A stretch of DNA of 64,000 nt from Mycolicibacterium chitae (GTDB lineage: Bacteria; Actinomycetota; Actinomycetes; Mycobacteriales; Mycobacteriaceae), in NCBI RefSeq assembly GCF_900637205.1, contig NZ_LR134355.1:3410001-3474000 (forward strand). Reading direction: 5' to 3'. Each line of letters starts with the position of its first letter. The stretch's first letter is position 1. The notes below the pieces were generated by a model, which searched no databases, had not been told where the DNA came from, and saw nothing but the letters and a program-made list of their open reading frames with translations. The translations under genes and the position numbers were made by a program. This document shows, piece by piece, positions 44,565 to 56,059 of the stretch.

Positions 44565-45887
44565 ATGACCGACACCACCGAACGCACCGTCACCCTCGGC
44601 GGCCAGGACTGGGACGAGATCGTCGCGCTGGCCCGGGAATCGGCGGGGCAACCGTCGTCCGGGAGCGCCGGTGAACGCATCGTCGTCAACATGGGGCCCC
44701 AGCACCCGTCGACGCACGGCGTGCTGCGACTGGTCCTCGAGATCGAAGGCGAGACCGTCACTCAGGCGCGCTGCGGAATCGGCTACCTGCACACCGGGAT
44801 CGAGAAGAACCTCGAGTACCGCAACTGGACCCAGGGCGTCACCTTCGTCACCCGGATGGACTACCTGTCCCCGTTCTTCAACGAGACCGCGTACTGCCTC
44901 GGCGTCGAGAAGCTGCTGGGCATCACCGACGAGATTCCCGAACGCGCCAGCGTCATCCGGGTGATGCTGATGGAACTCAACCGGATCTCCAGCCATCTGG
45001 TGGCACTGGCCACCGGCGGTATGGAACTCGGCGCGATGAGCGCGATGTTCTACGGATTCCGCGAGCGCGAAGAGGTGCTCACGGTGTTCGAGGCCATCAC
45101 CGGGTTGCGGATGAACCACGCCTACATCCGGCCCGGCGGGCTGGCCGCCGACCTGCCCGACGGCGGCGTCGAGAAGGTGGCGGCGCTGCTGAAACTGTTG
45201 CCGGGTCGGCTGGCCGAATTCGAGGCGCTGCTGCGGGACAACCCGATCTGGAAGGCCCGCAACGTCGGCATCGGGTTCCTGGACCTGACCGGCTGCATGG
45301 CGCTCGGCGTCACCGGCCCGGTGCTGCGCGCCACCGGCCTGCCGCACGATCTGCGCAAGGCGCAACCCTATTGCGGTTACGAGAACTACGAATTCGACGT
45401 CATCACCGGCACCAACTGCGACTGCTACGACCGCTACGTCATCCGGGTGGAGGAGATGAAGCAGTCACTGAAGATCGTCGAGCAATGCCTCGACCGGCTG
45501 CGGCCCGGACCGGTGATGATCGAGGACAAGAAGCTGGCCTGGCCGGCCGATCTGACGCTGGGCCCCGACGGCCTGGGCAACAGCCCCGAGCACATCGCCC
45601 GCATCATGGGTCGCTCGATGGAGGGCCTGATCCATCACTTCAAGCTGGTGACCGAGGGCATCCGGGTGCCCGCCGGCCAGTGCTACGTGGCGGTCGAGTC
45701 GCCGCGCGGCGAACTGGGCGTACACATGGTCTCCGACGGCGGCACCCGGCCGTACCGGGTGCACTACCGCGACCCGTCGTTCACCAATCTGCAAGCGGTG
45801 GCGGCGATGTGCGAGGGTGGCATGGTCGCCGATCTGATCTCGGCGGTCGCCTCGATCGACCCCGTGATGGGCGGGGTGGACCGATGA
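44565..45887 (+). CDS. nuoD: NADH-quinone oxidoreductase subunit D
   Basis: A 440-residue subunit forming the quinone-binding cavity with NuoB. It has the [18 protein letters not shown] loop whose His contacts quinone, and [19 protein letters not shown]. The N-terminal 40 residues are a poorly conserved extension. It starts one base after nuoC. The family resemblance to [NiFe]-hydrogenase large subunits is usual. Confidence 0.96.
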   Translation: MTDTTERTVTLGGQDWDEIVALARESAGQPSSGSAGERIVVNMGPQHPSTHGVLRLVLEIEGETVTQARCGIGYLHTGIEKNLEYRNWTQGVTFVTRMDYLSPFFNETAYCLGVEKLLGITDEIPERASVIRVMLMELNRISSHLVALATGGMELGAMSAMFYGFREREEVLTVFEAITGLRMNHAYIRPGGLAADLPDGGVEKVAALLKLLPGRLAEFEALLRDNPIWKARNVGIGFLDLTGCMALGVTGPVLRATGLPHDLRKAQPYCGYENYEFDVITGTNCDCYDRYVIRVEEMKQSLKIVEQCLDRLRPGPVMIEDKKLAWPADLTLGPDGLGNSPEHIARIMGRSMEGLIHHFKLVTEGIRVPAGQCYVAVESPRGELGVHMVSDGGTRPYRVHYRDPSFTNLQAVAAMCEGGMVADLISAVASIDPVMGGVDR

Positions 45888-46639
45888 CCGAGCCGCAGCC
45901 GATCAACAACCGCACCGTCGACCTCACGCTGGGCCCGCGCCCCGACGAGCCGGGCCCGCCGATCGGGGGGCCGCTGACCTACCCGTCGCAGGTGGCCGAC
46001 CGGTTGGCGGTCGACGCCGCGGCGATCATCGCGCGCTATCCGCAGTCCCGCTCGGCCCTGCTGCCCCTGCTGCACCTGGTCCAGGCGCAGGACGGCTACC
46101 TGACCGCGGCCGGGATCTCCTTCTGCGCAGCGCAACTCGGCCTGAGCGAGGCCGAGGTCACCGCGGTCGCGACGTTCTACTCGATGTACCGCCGCACCCC
46201 CACCGGCAAGTATCTGGTGGGCGTGTGCACCAACACCCTGTGCGCGATCATGGGCGGCGACGCCATCCTCGAGACCCTCGAGCAGCATCTCGACGTGCAA
46301 CCGGGACAGACCACCGAGGACGAGCAGATCACCCTCGAGCACCTCGAATGCAATGCCGCCTGCGACTACGCGCCGGTGGTGATGGTGAACTGGGAGTTCT
46401 TCGACAATCAAACCCCGTCGGGCGCCAGGGATCTCGTCGACCGCCTGCGCGCCGACCAGCCGGTGACCGCGACCCGCGGCGGCCGGATCTGCTCGTTCGC
46501 CGAGACCTCGCGCACCCTGGCCGGCCTGCCCGATCCCGACCGGGCACCCGATCAGACCGGTCCGGGCGCCGCGACACTCGCCGGACTGCGGGTGGCCCAG
46601 GCACTCGGCATGACGTCGAACGAGGGAGACGGCCGGTGA
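45884..46639 (+). CDS. nuoE: NADH-quinone oxidoreductase subunit E
   Basis: A 251-residue thioredoxin-like subunit holding a 2Fe-2S cluster by the cysteines in [13 protein letters not shown] and [17 protein letters not shown]-terminal extension of about 60 residues (after [21 protein letters not shown]) is longer than in E. coli, as in other mycobacteria. It forms the NADH input module with NuoF and NuoG. ATGA overlaps occur at both ends. Confidence 0.95.
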   Translation: MTEPQPINNRTVDLTLGPRPDEPGPPIGGPLTYPSQVADRLAVDAAAIIARYPQSRSALLPLLHLVQAQDGYLTAAGISFCAAQLGLSEAEVTAVATFYSMYRRTPTGKYLVGVCTNTLCAIMGGDAILETLEQHLDVQPGQTTEDEQITLEHLECNAACDYAPVVMVNWEFFDNQTPSGARDLVDRLRADQPVTATRGGRICSFAETSRTLAGLPDPDRAPDQTGPGAATLAGLRVAQALGMTSNEGDGR

Positions 46640-47952
46640 CCGCGCTGACCCCGGTGTTGAGCCGGTTCTGGGACGAAGAAGAGCCCTGGTCGCTGGAGAC
46701 CTACCGCCGCCACGACGGCTACCGCGCCCTGGACAAGGCGCTGGCCATGCCGCCCGACGACGTCATCGCCCTGGTGAAGGACGCCGGCCTGCGGGGCCGC
46801 GGCGGCGCGGGGTTCCCCACCGGGACCAAATGGTCGTTCATACCTCAAGACGCCACCGGCGCCGGCGCCAAGCCGCACTACCTGGTGGTCAACGCCGACG
46901 AATCCGAACCCGGTACCTGCAAAGACATTCCGCTGATGCTGACCACCCCGCACTTTCTGGTCGAGGGGGCGATCATCGCGGCGTACGCCATCCGGGCCAA
47001 CCACGCGTTCATCTACCTGCGCGGCGAGGTGGTCCCGGTGCTGCGCAGACTGCAGGCCGCCGTCGCCGAGGCGTACGCGGCCGGCTATCTGGGCCGCGAC
47101 ATCGGCGGCACCGGATTCGATCTGGAACTCATCGTGCACGCCGGCGCGGGCGCCTACATCTGCGGTGAGGAGACCGCCCTGCTGGACTCGCTGGAGGGCC
47201 GCCGCGGCCAACCCCGCCTGCGTCCACCGTTTCCCGCCGTCGCCGGACTGTACGCGTGCCCGACGGTGGTCAACAACGTCGAATCCATCGCGTCGGTGCC
47301 GCCGGTGGTGCTCGGCGGGGTGGACTGGTTCAAGTCCATGGGATCGGAGAAGTCGCCCGGGTTCACGTTGTACTCGCTGTCCGGGCACGTCACCACGCCG
47401 GGCCAGTACGAGGCGCCGCTGGGGATCACCCTGCGCGAATTGCTGTCCTACGCCGGCGGGGTTCGCGCGGGCCACGAACTGAAGTTCTGGACCCCGGGCG
47501 GGTCCTCGACGCCGCTGCTCACCGCGGAACACCTCGACATCCCGCTGGACTACGAGGGGGTGGCCGGCGCGGGATCCATGCTGGGCACCAAGGCATTACA
47601 GATGTTCGACGAGACCACCTGCGTGGTGCGGGCGGTGGCGCGCTGGACCGATTTCTACGCCCACGAGTCGTGCGGGAAATGCACGCCGTGCCGGGAGGGC
47701 ACCTACTGGCTCAAGCAGATCTACCACCGGCTCGAGAACGGTCAGGGCACGGCCGAGGATCTCGGCAAGCTGCTCGACATCTCCGACATCGTGCTCGGAA
47801 AGTCGTTCTGCGCGCTGGGCGACGGGGCGGCGATGCCCATCCAGTCGTCGTTGAAGTACTTCCGCGGCGAATACGAGGCCCACCTGAACGGCGGGTGCCC
47901 GTTCGATCCGCACGCCTCGATGCTCGTCGCACCGGAGGAGGTGGACGCATGA
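46636..47952 (+). CDS. nuoF: NADH-quinone oxidoreductase subunit F (NADH/FMN-binding)
   Basis: A 438-residue subunit binding NADH and FMN. It has the flavin motif [18 protein letters not shown], then [14 protein letters not shown], and a 4Fe-4S site [15 protein letters not shown]. It takes two electrons from NADH into the iron-sulfur chain. The GTG at 46636 overlaps the nuoE stop and its own stop overlaps nuoG. Confidence 0.97.
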   Translation: MTALTPVLSRFWDEEEPWSLETYRRHDGYRALDKALAMPPDDVIALVKDAGLRGRGGAGFPTGTKWSFIPQDATGAGAKPHYLVVNADESEPGTCKDIPLMLTTPHFLVEGAIIAAYAIRANHAFIYLRGEVVPVLRRLQAAVAEAYAAGYLGRDIGGTGFDLELIVHAGAGAYICGEETALLDSLEGRRGQPRLRPPFPAVAGLYACPTVVNNVESIASVPPVVLGGVDWFKSMGSEKSPGFTLYSLSGHVTTPGQYEAPLGITLRELLSYAGGVRAGHELKFWTPGGSSTPLLTAEHLDIPLDYEGVAGAGSMLGTKALQMFDETTCVVRAVARWTDFYAHESCGKCTPCREGTYWLKQIYHRLENGQGTAEDLGKLLDISDIVLGKSFCALGDGAAMPIQSSLKYFRGEYEAHLNGGCPFDPHASMLVAPEEVDA

Positions 47953-50309
47953 CGCTGGCCGAGCACGACCCGGAGGCCCCGCCCGTCGAGATGGTCACCC
48001 TGACCATCGACGACGTCGAGATCTCGGTACCCAAGGGCACCCTGGTGATCCGGGCGGCCGAACTGATGGGTGTGCAGATCCCACGGTTCTGCGACCATCC
48101 GCTGCTGGACCCGGTCGGCGCCTGCCGGCAGTGCATCGTCGAGATCGAGGGGCAGCGCAAGCCGATGGCGTCGTGCACCACCGTGGTGGCGCCCGACATG
48201 GTGGTGCGCACCCAGCACACCAGCGCCGAGGCCGACAAGGCCCAGCACGGTGTCATGGAGTTGCTGCTGATCAACCATCCGCTGGACTGCCCGGTGTGCG
48301 ACAAGGGCGGCGAATGCCCGCTGCAGAACCAGGCGATGTCCAACGGCCGGCCCGAGACCCGGTTCACCGACGACGTCAAGCGCACCTTCCCGAAGCCCAT
48401 CCACCTGTCGGCGCAGGTCCTGCTGGACCGCGAGCGGTGCGTGCTGTGCGCGCGCTGCACCCGCTTCTCCAACCAGATCGCCGGCGACCCGTTCATCGAA
48501 CTGCTCGAGCGCGGGGCGTTGCAGCAGGTCGGCATCGCCCCCGGCGAGGCGTTCGACTCGTACTTCTCCGGCAACAGCGTGCAGATCTGTCCCGTCGGCG
48601 CGCTGACCGGCGCGGCCTACCGGTTCCGGGCCCGGCCCTTCGACCTGGTGTCCTCCCCCAGCGTGTGCGAACACTGCGCGGCCGGCTGTGCCCAGCGCAC
48701 GGACCACCGGCGCGGGAAGGTGATGCGGCGCCTCGCCGGTGACGATCCCGAGGTCAACGAGGAGTGGAACTGCGACAAGGGGCGCTGGGCGTTCACCTAT
48801 GCCACCCAGGGCGACCGCATCCACACCCCGCTGCTGCGCGAACCCGACGGGGCGCTGCGACCGGCCTCCTGGTCGGAGGCGATCAGCGTGGCCGGGGCGG
48901 GGCTGGCCGCGGCGGTGGGCCGGACGGGGGTCCTGGTCGGCGGGCGGGTCAGTGCCCGAGATGCCCTGGGTTACAGCCGGTTTGCCCGCATGGTGCTGGA
49001 CACCAACGACATCGACTTCCGGGCCCGCCCGCACAGCGCGGAAGAGGCCCAGTTCCTGGCGGCCCGGGTCGCCGGCCGGCGGATGGCCGTGACGTACGCC
49101 GACCTGGAATCCGCGCCGGCGGTGCTGCTGGTCGGCTTCGAGCCCGAAGAGGAATGCCCGATCGTGTTCCTGCGGCTGCGCAAGGCTGTCCGCAAACACG
49201 GCCTGTCGGTGCTGTCGGTGGCGCCGTTCGCCTCCCTCGGACTGACCAAGCTGGACGGCCAGTTGGTGATGACCGCGCCCGGCGGCGAGGCCGCGGCCCT
49301 CGACGGGCTGGCCGACGAACTACCCGCCGGCTCGGTCATCATGGTCGGCGAGCGGCTGGCCACCAGCCCCGGCGGCTACTCGGCGGTCGGCCGGCTGGTC
49401 GACCGCACCGGTGCCCGGCTGGCCTGGGTCCCGCGGCGCGCCGGTGAGCGCGGGGCGCTGGAGGCCGGCTGTCTGCCCAACCTGCTCTCCGGTGGCCATC
49501 CGGTCGCCGATGCCGGCGCACGGGCGGCCGTCGCCGCCGCCTGGCACAGCACCGAGCTGCCGGCCGCACCGGGCCGCGACACCGCGGGCATCCTGGCCGC
49601 CGCGGGCGCCGGTGACCTCGGGGCGCTGGTGGTCGGCGGTGTCGAACTCGCCGACCTGCCGGACCCCGTCGCCGCCCGGATCGCGCTGTCCGCCGCCCCG
49701 TTCGTCGTCAGCCTCGAGGTGCGGCACAGCGAGGTCACCGCCCTGGCCGACGTGGTGTTCCCCGTCGCGCCGGTGGTGGAGAAGGCCGATGCGTTCCTGA
49801 ACTGGGAGGGCCGGGCGCGCCCCTTCGACGCCGCGCTGCCCAGCAACGCCACCTCGGATTCGCGCGTGCTGCAGACGCTGGCCGACGAACTCGGGGTCGA
49901 CTTGGGCCTGCGTGGTGCCGAGGATCCGAGCTGGCACGGTAACCGCCCGGCCGTCCCCGAGCACCCGGTTCGCGAGGTATCCGTCGGCCCCGGCGAAGCC
50001 GTGCTCTCGACGTGGCGAATGCTGTTGGATGCGGGCCGATTACAGGACGGCGAACCGCATCTGGCCGGTACCGCCCGGCCGCCGGTGGCGCGGCTGTCGG
50101 CGGCCACGGCCACCGAGGTCGGCGTCGCCGAGGGGGATCTGCTCACGGTGCGCACCGACCGCGGCGCGATCGCGCTGCCGCTGGTGTGCACCGAGATGCC
50201 CGAGCGCGTGGTGTGGCTGCCGGCCAACTCACCGGGCAGCGCGGTGGCCGCCCAGTTGGGTGCGGTGAGCGGCGATGTGGTGCGGATCGAACGGGCCGAT
50301 GCCCCGTGA
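47949..50309 (+). CDS. nuoG: NADH-quinone oxidoreductase subunit G
   Basis: A 786-residue iron-sulfur subunit. The N-terminal ferredoxin domain ([16 protein letters not shown]) is followed by [34 protein letters not shown] and [18 protein letters not shown], and a cluster site in [13 protein letters not shown]. The C-terminal half is a degenerate molybdopterin-oxidoreductase domain. NuoG passes electrons from NuoF to NuoI. The ATG at 47949 overlaps nuoF, and the stop overlaps the nuoH GTG. Confidence 0.96.
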   Translation: MTLAEHDPEAPPVEMVTLTIDDVEISVPKGTLVIRAAELMGVQIPRFCDHPLLDPVGACRQCIVEIEGQRKPMASCTTVVAPDMVVRTQHTSAEADKAQHGVMELLLINHPLDCPVCDKGGECPLQNQAMSNGRPETRFTDDVKRTFPKPIHLSAQVLLDRERCVLCARCTRFSNQIAGDPFIELLERGALQQVGIAPGEAFDSYFSGNSVQICPVGALTGAAYRFRARPFDLVSSPSVCEHCAAGCAQRTDHRRGKVMRRLAGDDPEVNEEWNCDKGRWAFTYATQGDRIHTPLLREPDGALRPASWSEAISVAGAGLAAAVGRTGVLVGGRVSARDALGYSRFARMVLDTNDIDFRARPHSAEEAQFLAARVAGRRMAVTYADLESAPAVLLVGFEPEEECPIVFLRLRKAVRKHGLSVLSVAPFASLGLTKLDGQLVMTAPGGEAAALDGLADELPAGSVIMVGERLATSPGGYSAVGRLVDRTGARLAWVPRRAGERGALEAGCLPNLLSGGHPVADAGARAAVAAAWHSTELPAAPGRDTAGILAAAGAGDLGALVVGGVELADLPDPVAARIALSAAPFVVSLEVRHSEVTALADVVFPVAPVVEKADAFLNWEGRARPFDAALPSNATSDSRVLQTLADELGVDLGLRGAEDPSWHGNRPAVPEHPVREVSVGPGEAVLSTWRMLLDAGRLQDGEPHLAGTARPPVARLSAATATEVGVAEGDLLTVRTDRGAIALPLVCTEMPERVVWLPANSPGSAVAAQLGAVSGDVVRIERADAP

Positions 50310-51532
50310 CCCACCCCGACGCAAGCGTCTTCGGTCATGACCCGCTGTGGCTGATCGTGCTCAAGGCCGTGGCGATCTTCGCCTTCCTCGTCCTGACCGT
50401 GCTGGTCGCCATCCTGGCGGAACGAAAGGTATTGGGCCGCATGCAGATGCGGCACGGCCCGAACCGGGTCGGGCCGTGGGGACTGCTGCAGTCGTTGGCC
50501 GACGGGGTGAAGCTGGCGCTCAAGGAGGGATTCATCCCGGCCGGCGCGGACAAGCCGATCTACCTGATGGCCCCCGTGATCGCCGTGATCCCGGCCATCC
50601 TGGCATTCGCGGTGATCCCGATGGGACCGGTGGTCTCCGTCTTCGGGCACCAGACGCCGCTGCAACTCACCGACTTTCCGGTGGCAGTGCTCTACGTGCT
50701 GGCCGTCACCTCGATCGGGGTGTACGGGATCGTGTTGGCGGGGTGGTCGTCGGGGTCCACCTACCCCCTGCTCGGCGGACTGCGCTCGTCGGCGCAGGTC
50801 ATCTCCTACGAGATCGCGATGGGGCTGTCGTTCGTCGCGGTGTTCATCTACGCGGGCACCATGTCGACCTCCGGCATCGTCGCCGCCCAGGAACACACCT
50901 GGTTCATCTTTCTGCTGCTGCCGTCGTTCGCGGTCTACCTGGTGGCCATGGTCGGCGAGACCAACCGGGCACCGTTCGACCTGCCCGAGGCCGAGGGCGA
51001 GTTGGTCGGCGGATTCCACACCGAGTACTCATCGCTGAAGTTCGCGATGTTCATGCTGGCCGAGTACGTCAACATGACCACGGTCTCGGCGCTGGCCGCC
51101 ACGATGTTCCTCGGCGGCTGGCGCGCGCCCTGGCCGATCAGTCTGATCGACGGCGCCAATACCGGGTGGTGGCCGCTGATCTGGTTCGCGGCCAAGGTGT
51201 GGGGCTTCCTGTTCTTCTACATCTGGTTGCGGGCGACCCTGCCGCGGCTGCGCTACGACCAGTTCATGGTGTTGGGCTGGAAGGTGATGATTCCGCTGTC
51301 GCTGGCGTGGATCCTGACGGTCGCGACCGCCAAGACGCTGCGCAACGACGGGGCCGGCCCCTGGGTGACCGTCGTGCTCTACGTCGGCTTCACCGTGCTC
51401 GTCGGCGTGCTGCTGGCGGTCTGGAACCGTCGGCGCCGGCCCCGGGACGCGGTCCCGCGCCTGCCCGACAGCCCGGACAGTTCGCACTTCCCCGTCCCGC
51501 CGATCCCCAGCAAGGAGGAGGTTCGTGGCTAA
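50306..51532 (+). CDS. nuoH: NADH-quinone oxidoreductase subunit H
   Basis: A 408-residue membrane subunit with about 8-9 helices that forms part of the quinone tunnel. It carries [37 protein letters not shown] and [33 protein letters not shown] charged C-terminal tail of about 40 residues is typical for mycobacteria. It starts at a GTG overlapping the nuoG stop. Confidence 0.97.
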   Translation: MTHPDASVFGHDPLWLIVLKAVAIFAFLVLTVLVAILAERKVLGRMQMRHGPNRVGPWGLLQSLADGVKLALKEGFIPAGADKPIYLMAPVIAVIPAILAFAVIPMGPVVSVFGHQTPLQLTDFPVAVLYVLAVTSIGVYGIVLAGWSSGSTYPLLGGLRSSAQVISYEIAMGLSFVAVFIYAGTMSTSGIVAAQEHTWFIFLLLPSFAVYLVAMVGETNRAPFDLPEAEGELVGGFHTEYSSLKFAMFMLAEYVNMTTVSALAATMFLGGWRAPWPISLIDGANTGWWPLIWFAAKVWGFLFFYIWLRATLPRLRYDQFMVLGWKVMIPLSLAWILTVATAKTLRNDGAGPWVTVVLYVGFTVLVGVLLAVWNRRRRPRDAVPRLPDSPDSSHFPVPPIPSKEEVRG

Positions 51533-52052
51533 ATTGCTCGACGCGCTCGCCGGTTTCGGGGTGACGTTCTCGACCATGTTCAAGAAGCCGACCACCGAGC
51601 AGTATCCCGATGAGAAGATTCCTACCCAGCCCCGCTATCACGGGCGCCACCAGTTGAACCGGTACGCCGACGGGCTGGAGAAGTGCATCGGTTGCGAGCT
51701 GTGCGCGTGGGCGTGCCCCGCCGATGCCATCTATGTCGAGGGCGCCGACAACACCGAGGCCCAACGGTTCTCGCCCGGTGAGCGCTACGGGCGGGTCTAC
51801 CAGATCAACTACCTGCGGTGCATCGGCTGCGGGCTGTGCATCGAGGCGTGCCCCACCCGGGCGCTGACCATGACCAACGACTACGAGATGGCCGACGACA
51901 ACCGGTCGGATCTGATCTACGGCAAGGACAAGCTGCTCGCGCCGCTGGAACCCGGCATGTCCGCTCCCCCGCACGCCATGGCCGAGGGGGCCACCGACGA
52001 CGACTACTACCTGGGCAACGTCCTGGGCGAGATCCAGGGCAACGTGACATGA
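51525..52052 (+). CDS. nuoI: NADH-quinone oxidoreductase subunit I
   Basis: A 175-residue ferredoxin-type subunit carrying two 4Fe-4S clusters: [16 protein letters not shown] and [16 protein letters not shown]. The GTG start at 51525 follows an AAGGAGG ribosome site within the end of nuoH. It links NuoG to NuoB. The stop overlaps the nuoJ ATG. Confidence 0.97.
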   Translation: MAKLLDALAGFGVTFSTMFKKPTTEQYPDEKIPTQPRYHGRHQLNRYADGLEKCIGCELCAWACPADAIYVEGADNTEAQRFSPGERYGRVYQINYLRCIGCGLCIEACPTRALTMTNDYEMADDNRSDLIYGKDKLLAPLEPGMSAPPHAMAEGATDDDYYLGNVLGEIQGNVT

Positions 52053-52765
52053 CCGCCGAAGCCGTCGCGTTCTGGGTGCTGGCCACGATCGCGGTGGTCG
52101 GCGCCCTGGGCGTGGTCTCCGCACCCAAAGCGGTCTACTCGGCGATCTTCCTGGCCACCACCATGATCAGCCTGGCGGCGCTCTACGTCGCGCAAGGCGC
52201 CCTGTTCCTGGGTGTGGTGCAAGTGGTGGTCTACACCGGCGCCGTGATGATGCTGTTCCTGTTCGTGGTGATGCTGATCGGCGTGGATTCCGTGGAGTCG
52301 TTGGTGGAAACCATTCGCGGGCAACGGATTGCCGCGGCGGTCGCGGGCCTGGGCTTCGGCGTCCTGCTGATCGCCGGCCTCGGTACCGTGTCGGCGACGG
52401 GATGGACTCCCGCCGTCGGCCCCGACCCCGCCTACAACGTCGAAGATCTGGCAACGCTCCTCTTCACGCGCTACCTGTGGGCCTTCGAGCTGACCGGCGT
52501 GCTGCTCATCATCGCCTCGCTGGGCGCCATGGTGCTGGCGCACCGGGAGCGCCTGGGGCGGCGCAAGACTCAGCGGGAGTTGTCCCAGGAACGCTTCCGT
52601 GGCCACGGCCACCCCACGACGCTGCCGAGTTCCGGGGTGTACGCCCGGCACAACGCGGTCGACATCCCCGCGCTGCTGCCCGACGGATCGCCGGCCGACA
52701 TCTCGGTGAGCGATGTGCTGGCACCCCGCGGATTCGAGCACCGAGGTGTTGATGAATCCCGATAG
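52049..52765 (+). CDS. nuoJ: NADH-quinone oxidoreductase subunit J
   Basis: A 238-residue membrane subunit with five helices. It shows [26 protein letters not shown] and the flexible third helix [26 protein letters not shown] that couples quinone chemistry to proton pumping. The C-terminal 75 residues are a soluble tail common in actinobacteria. It overlaps nuoK by 14 bases. Confidence 0.95.
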   Translation: MTAEAVAFWVLATIAVVGALGVVSAPKAVYSAIFLATTMISLAALYVAQGALFLGVVQVVVYTGAVMMLFLFVVMLIGVDSVESLVETIRGQRIAAAVAGLGFGVLLIAGLGTVSATGWTPAVGPDPAYNVEDLATLLFTRYLWAFELTGVLLIIASLGAMVLAHRERLGRRKTQRELSQERFRGHGHPTTLPSSGVYARHNAVDIPALLPDGSPADISVSDVLAPRGFEHRGVDESR

Positions 52766-53051
52766 CTACCTCTACCTCTCGGCGCTGCTGTTCACCATCG
52801 GCGCCGCCGGAGTGCTGTTGCGCCGCAACGCGATCATCATGTTCATGTGCGTCGAACTGATGCTCAACGCCTGCAACCTCGCATTCGTCAGCTTCTCCCG
52901 CATGCACGGCCAACTCGACGGGCAGGTGGTCGCGTTCTTCACCATGGTGGTCGCCGCCTGCGAGGTGGTGGTGGGCCTGGCGATCATCATGGCCATCTAC
53001 CGGTCCCGCCGGTCGGCGAACGTCGATGAGGTGAATCTGCTCAAGCATTAG
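52752..53051 (+). CDS. nuoK: NADH-quinone oxidoreductase subunit K
   Basis: A 99-residue three-helix subunit. The key acidic residues for proton transfer are in [19 protein letters not shown] and [32 protein letters not shown]. The ATG at 52752 lies inside nuoJ. In other mycobacteria nuoL follows directly; here a 39-base gap leads to a nitric oxide reductase gene. Confidence 0.96.
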   Translation: MNPDSYLYLSALLFTIGAAGVLLRRNAIIMFMCVELMLNACNLAFVSFSRMHGQLDGQVVAFFTMVVAACEVVVGLAIIMAIYRSRRSANVDEVNLLKH

Positions 53052-53090
53052 CTCTTTGCAGTTCAAGGCACCCTAGGAGGTTTGGCGGCT

Positions 53091-55433
53091 ATGGCGATCA
53101 ACACTTCTCGCGATCCTCAACGCCCGTCGCCGGATCCACACGACTCACCGATCGGCAAGACCTGGGTGCAGGGTGTGGCCCTGGTGATGATCTTCGGGTT
53201 CTTCGTCATGGGGATCCTGGCCTACCGCACCTACACGGCCTCGATGCCGATGCCCCAGCAGGTGGTCGACGAGACCGGCGCGGTGCTGTTCACCGGCGAG
53301 GACATCACCCGCGGCCAGGAACTGTTCCAGGCCCGCGGGTTGATGCAGTACGGATCGGTGCACGGCCACGGCGCCTACCTCGGACCCGATTACACCGCCG
53401 ACTACCTGCGACGGGCCACCGAGGACGTCACCGCGCAGTTCGAGGAGGCCGGCGTCGCGCAGGTGCACGACCGGGTGGTCAGCGAGTTCCGGACCAACCG
53501 CTTCGACGAGGCCACCGACACCCTGGTGTTCACCGAGGCGCAGGCCGCCGCCTTCGATCGCCTGCGCGAGCACTACGCGGCGCACTTCGGCCCCGACGCG
53601 CGCAGCATCGGGTTGTCCCCCAACCTGATCACCGAGGCCGCCGACATCGACGACCTGACGGCGTTCTTCGCCTGGAGCGCGTGGGCGTCGGCGGCCGAAC
53701 GGCCGGGATTCAACTACACCTACACCAACAACTGGCCGGCCGAACCGCGGGTGAACAACGGCCCCACCGCCGATCTGGTGGTCTGGTCGACACTTTCGTT
53801 GGTCGCGTTGCTGGGCGGCACCGGGATCCTGTTCGCCGTCTACGGGCGCTGGAGCCAGAAGATCGGCTGGCACGCCACCGACGCGCCCGCCATCTCCTAC
53901 AAGCAGCCCGGCGAGGTGCGGTTGACCAGCTCGCAGCGCGCCACGGTGTGGTTCTTCGCGATCATCTCCCTGCTGTTCCTGGTCCAGGCCCTGCTCGGCG
54001 CGCTGACCGAGCACTACCGCGCCGACCTGAGCTCGTTCTTCGGCCTGGATCTGTCCAGCCTGCTGCCCTACAACCTGGCCCGGACCTGGCATGTGCAACT
54101 GGCGCTGCTGTGGCCGGCGGCGGCCTTCCTGGCCGCGGGGATCTTCCTGACGCCGTTCATCACCCGGCGCGAACCGAAGCGGCAGCACTGGTTGACCTAC
54201 GGCCTGCTCGGTGCGGTCACCGTCGTGGTGGTGGGGTCGCTGATCAGCGAGGCGCTGTCGATCTTCGGCATCATCCCCGAGGGCACCCTGCTCTCCCAGC
54301 AGTGGGAGTACCTGGACCTCCCCCGGATCTGGCAGATCCTGCTGATCATCGGGCTGTTCCTGTGGATCGCGATCATCTTCCGCGGCCTGCGGGCCAGCCT
54401 GAAGACCGCACCGAAGACCAGCATGCCGTGGATGTTCTTCTTCGCCGGTCTGGCGATCCCCGCGTTCTACGCCGTCGGGCTGCTGGCCGGCAGCGACACC
54501 CACTTCACCATCGCCGACTTCTGGCGGTTCTGGGTGGTGCACCTGTGGGTCGAGGACTTCCTCGAGCTGTTCACCACGGTGATGGTCGCCTACATCTTCG
54601 TGCTGCTGGGTGTGGTGCGGCAGCGGATCGCGCTGGGCATCATCTTCCTCGACATCATCCTGTACTCGGCGGGCGGGGTGATCGGCACCATGCACCACCT
54701 GTACTTCTCCGGAACCCCGGTGGAGCACATGGCGTTGGGCGCGTTCTTCTCCGCAGCCGAGGTGATCCCGCTGACCTTCCTGACCGTCGAGGCGTGGACC
54801 TTCCTGCAGCTCGGTTCGCGGCAGCAGACCGGCGACACCAAGCCCTTCCCGCACCGGTGGGCGGTGATGTTCCTGGTCGCGGTCGGTTTCTGGAACTTCC
54901 TGGGCGCCGGGGTGTTCGGCTTCCTGATCAACCTGCCGATCGTGTCGTACTACCAGATCGGCACCGCGCTGACCGCCAATCACGCGCACGGGGCGATGAT
55001 GGGCGTGTACGGCATGCTGGCCATGGGCGTGGCGATGTTCGCCTACCGCTACATCATCCCCGCGGACAAGTGGCCGGAAAAGCTTGCGCGGCTGAGCTTC
55101 TGGTCGCTGAACATCGGCCTGGCCTGGATGGTGTTCGCCACGCTGCTGCCGCTCGGTGTGCTGCAGCTCTACGCCTCGGTCAACGACGGCTACTTCGAGG
55201 CCCGCTCGCTGGGCTACATCACCCAGCCCGGCAACGTGGTGCTCGAGTGGATGCGGATGCCCGGCGACATCGTCTTCATCGGCGGCGGCATCCTGCCCTT
55301 CATCTGGATGTCCTGGATCGCCGTCCGGAGCTTCTGGCAGAGCCGGACGGCCGAGCCCGTCGAGGAACTGCCCGACGATCCGCTCTACGTCGAGCTGCCC
55401 CAGGGCGCGGCGGACGGGGACGGCCGGCCGTGA
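53091..55433 (+). CDS. norB: Quinol-dependent nitric oxide reductase (qNOR)
   Basis: A 780-residue single-subunit reductase making N2O from NO with electrons from menaquinol. The N-terminal cytochrome-c-like fold has no heme-c motif but keeps LMQYGSVHGHGAYLGPDYTADYL, typical of qNOR. The 14-helix core shows candidate heme and FeB ligands His334 (TWHVQ), His484 and Glu488 in VHLWVEDFLELF, His535/His536 in GTMHHLYFSG, Glu557 in AAEVIPLTF and His631/His633 in NHAHGAMMG. The ATG at 53091 has a perfect AGGAGG 10 bases upstream; a TTG at 53082 is too close. It sits between nuoK and nuoL, which is very unusual. Confidence 0.95.
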   Translation: MAINTSRDPQRPSPDPHDSPIGKTWVQGVALVMIFGFFVMGILAYRTYTASMPMPQQVVDETGAVLFTGEDITRGQELFQARGLMQYGSVHGHGAYLGPDYTADYLRRATEDVTAQFEEAGVAQVHDRVVSEFRTNRFDEATDTLVFTEAQAAAFDRLREHYAAHFGPDARSIGLSPNLITEAADIDDLTAFFAWSAWASAAERPGFNYTYTNNWPAEPRVNNGPTADLVVWSTLSLVALLGGTGILFAVYGRWSQKIGWHATDAPAISYKQPGEVRLTSSQRATVWFFAIISLLFLVQALLGALTEHYRADLSSFFGLDLSSLLPYNLARTWHVQLALLWPAAAFLAAGIFLTPFITRREPKRQHWLTYGLLGAVTVVVVGSLISEALSIFGIIPEGTLLSQQWEYLDLPRIWQILLIIGLFLWIAIIFRGLRASLKTAPKTSMPWMFFFAGLAIPAFYAVGLLAGSDTHFTIADFWRFWVVHLWVEDFLELFTTVMVAYIFVLLGVVRQRIALGIIFLDIILYSAGGVIGTMHHLYFSGTPVEHMALGAFFSAAEVIPLTFLTVEAWTFLQLGSRQQTGDTKPFPHRWAVMFLVAVGFWNFLGAGVFGFLINLPIVSYYQIGTALTANHAHGAMMGVYGMLAMGVAMFAYRYIIPADKWPEKLARLSFWSLNIGLAWMVFATLLPLGVLQLYASVNDGYFEARSLGYITQPGNVVLEWMRMPGDIVFIGGGILPFIWMSWIAVRSFWQSRTAEPVEELPDDPLYVELPQGAADGDGRP

Positions 55434-56059
55434 CTCCTCCCGACATCGACACCTGGCTGTTCGCAGCGTACGCGCTGCTGCTGGCCATGGTGGCGTGGGG
55501 TTTCGACGCGATGGCCAAACGCGCCTCGCACCGCGCCGCGGCCTGGCGCACCGGCGATTTCGTCTACCACCCCGACCACGACGCCTGGAAATGCCCGGAG
55601 GACCAATGGCTGTGGCCCACGTCGTTCGACCCGAACAACCGGGTGATGCGCTACCGCGCCAAACCCACCATCTGTAACCACTGCCCGGTCAAGCACGACT
55701 GCACCACCTCGTCGCACGGCCGCGAGATCAGCCGCCAGGTCGATCCGTGGCCGTTCTCGGAGGCCGGCCGGTTCCACCGCGGGATCGCCTGCGCCGTGGC
55801 CGGTTTGGCGATCCTGATGCCGCTGGCCCAGGCCGTCGCCAAGCAGAGTCCGGCCGACGTGTTGGTGTCGCTGATCGCCGCGCTCACCGTGGCGCTGATC
55901 TGCGCGCCGCTGTTCAAGCACCTGTGGACCAACAAGGTGGAGCCCCCCGCACATCTGCCGCATCGGACCGCCCAGGAGGAGTCGGTGGCCGCCGCCATCG
56001 ACAAGTACTCCACGAGGTGGGGCGTGGGATCGGCGAGAAAGGATAGTGACAGTCGATGA
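55430..56059 (+). CDS. Membrane protein with a four-cysteine cytosolic domain, unknown
   Basis: A 209-residue protein from the GTG at 55430 (GTGA overlap with norB). One helix at about residues 8-27 is followed by a soluble part holding Cys55 (AWKCPEDQWLWP) and Cys82, Cys85 and Cys91 (ICNHCPVKHDC), a C-x26-C-x2-C-x5-C pattern suited to an iron-sulfur cluster or zinc. Two more helices follow (about 124-142 and 149-168). The YRAKPTICNHCPVKHDC stretch resembles the cysteine region of some DDE transposases, but the membrane helices argue against that. No known family is recognised. It may be a redox or electron-transfer partner of the NO reductase. Confidence 0.75.
   Translation: MTPPDIDTWLFAAYALLLAMVAWGFDAMAKRASHRAAAWRTGDFVYHPDHDAWKCPEDQWLWPTSFDPNNRVMRYRAKPTICNHCPVKHDCTTSSHGREISRQVDPWPFSEAGRFHRGIACAVAGLAILMPLAQAVAKQSPADVLVSLIAALTVALICAPLFKHLWTNKVEPPAHLPHRTAQEESVAAAIDKYSTRWGVGSARKDSDSR

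Noticed and set aside
51818..52765. Open frame starting inside nuoI as a longer NuoJ
   Set aside because: The extra N-terminus is shadow of nuoI; the ATG at 52049 overlaps the nuoI stop and gives the proper NuoJ N-terminus.
53145..54989. 614-residue minus-strand open frame over norB
   Set aside because: High-GC antisense frame of low-complexity Arg/Gln/His composition opposite a clear qNOR; not a gene.
55671..55704. Cys-rich stretch ICNHCPVKHDCTT read as a transposase remnant
   Set aside because: It resembles the cysteine region of some DDE transposases, but the protein is flanked by membrane helices, is coupled to its neighbours and has no DDE domain, so a membrane metal-binding protein is more likely.
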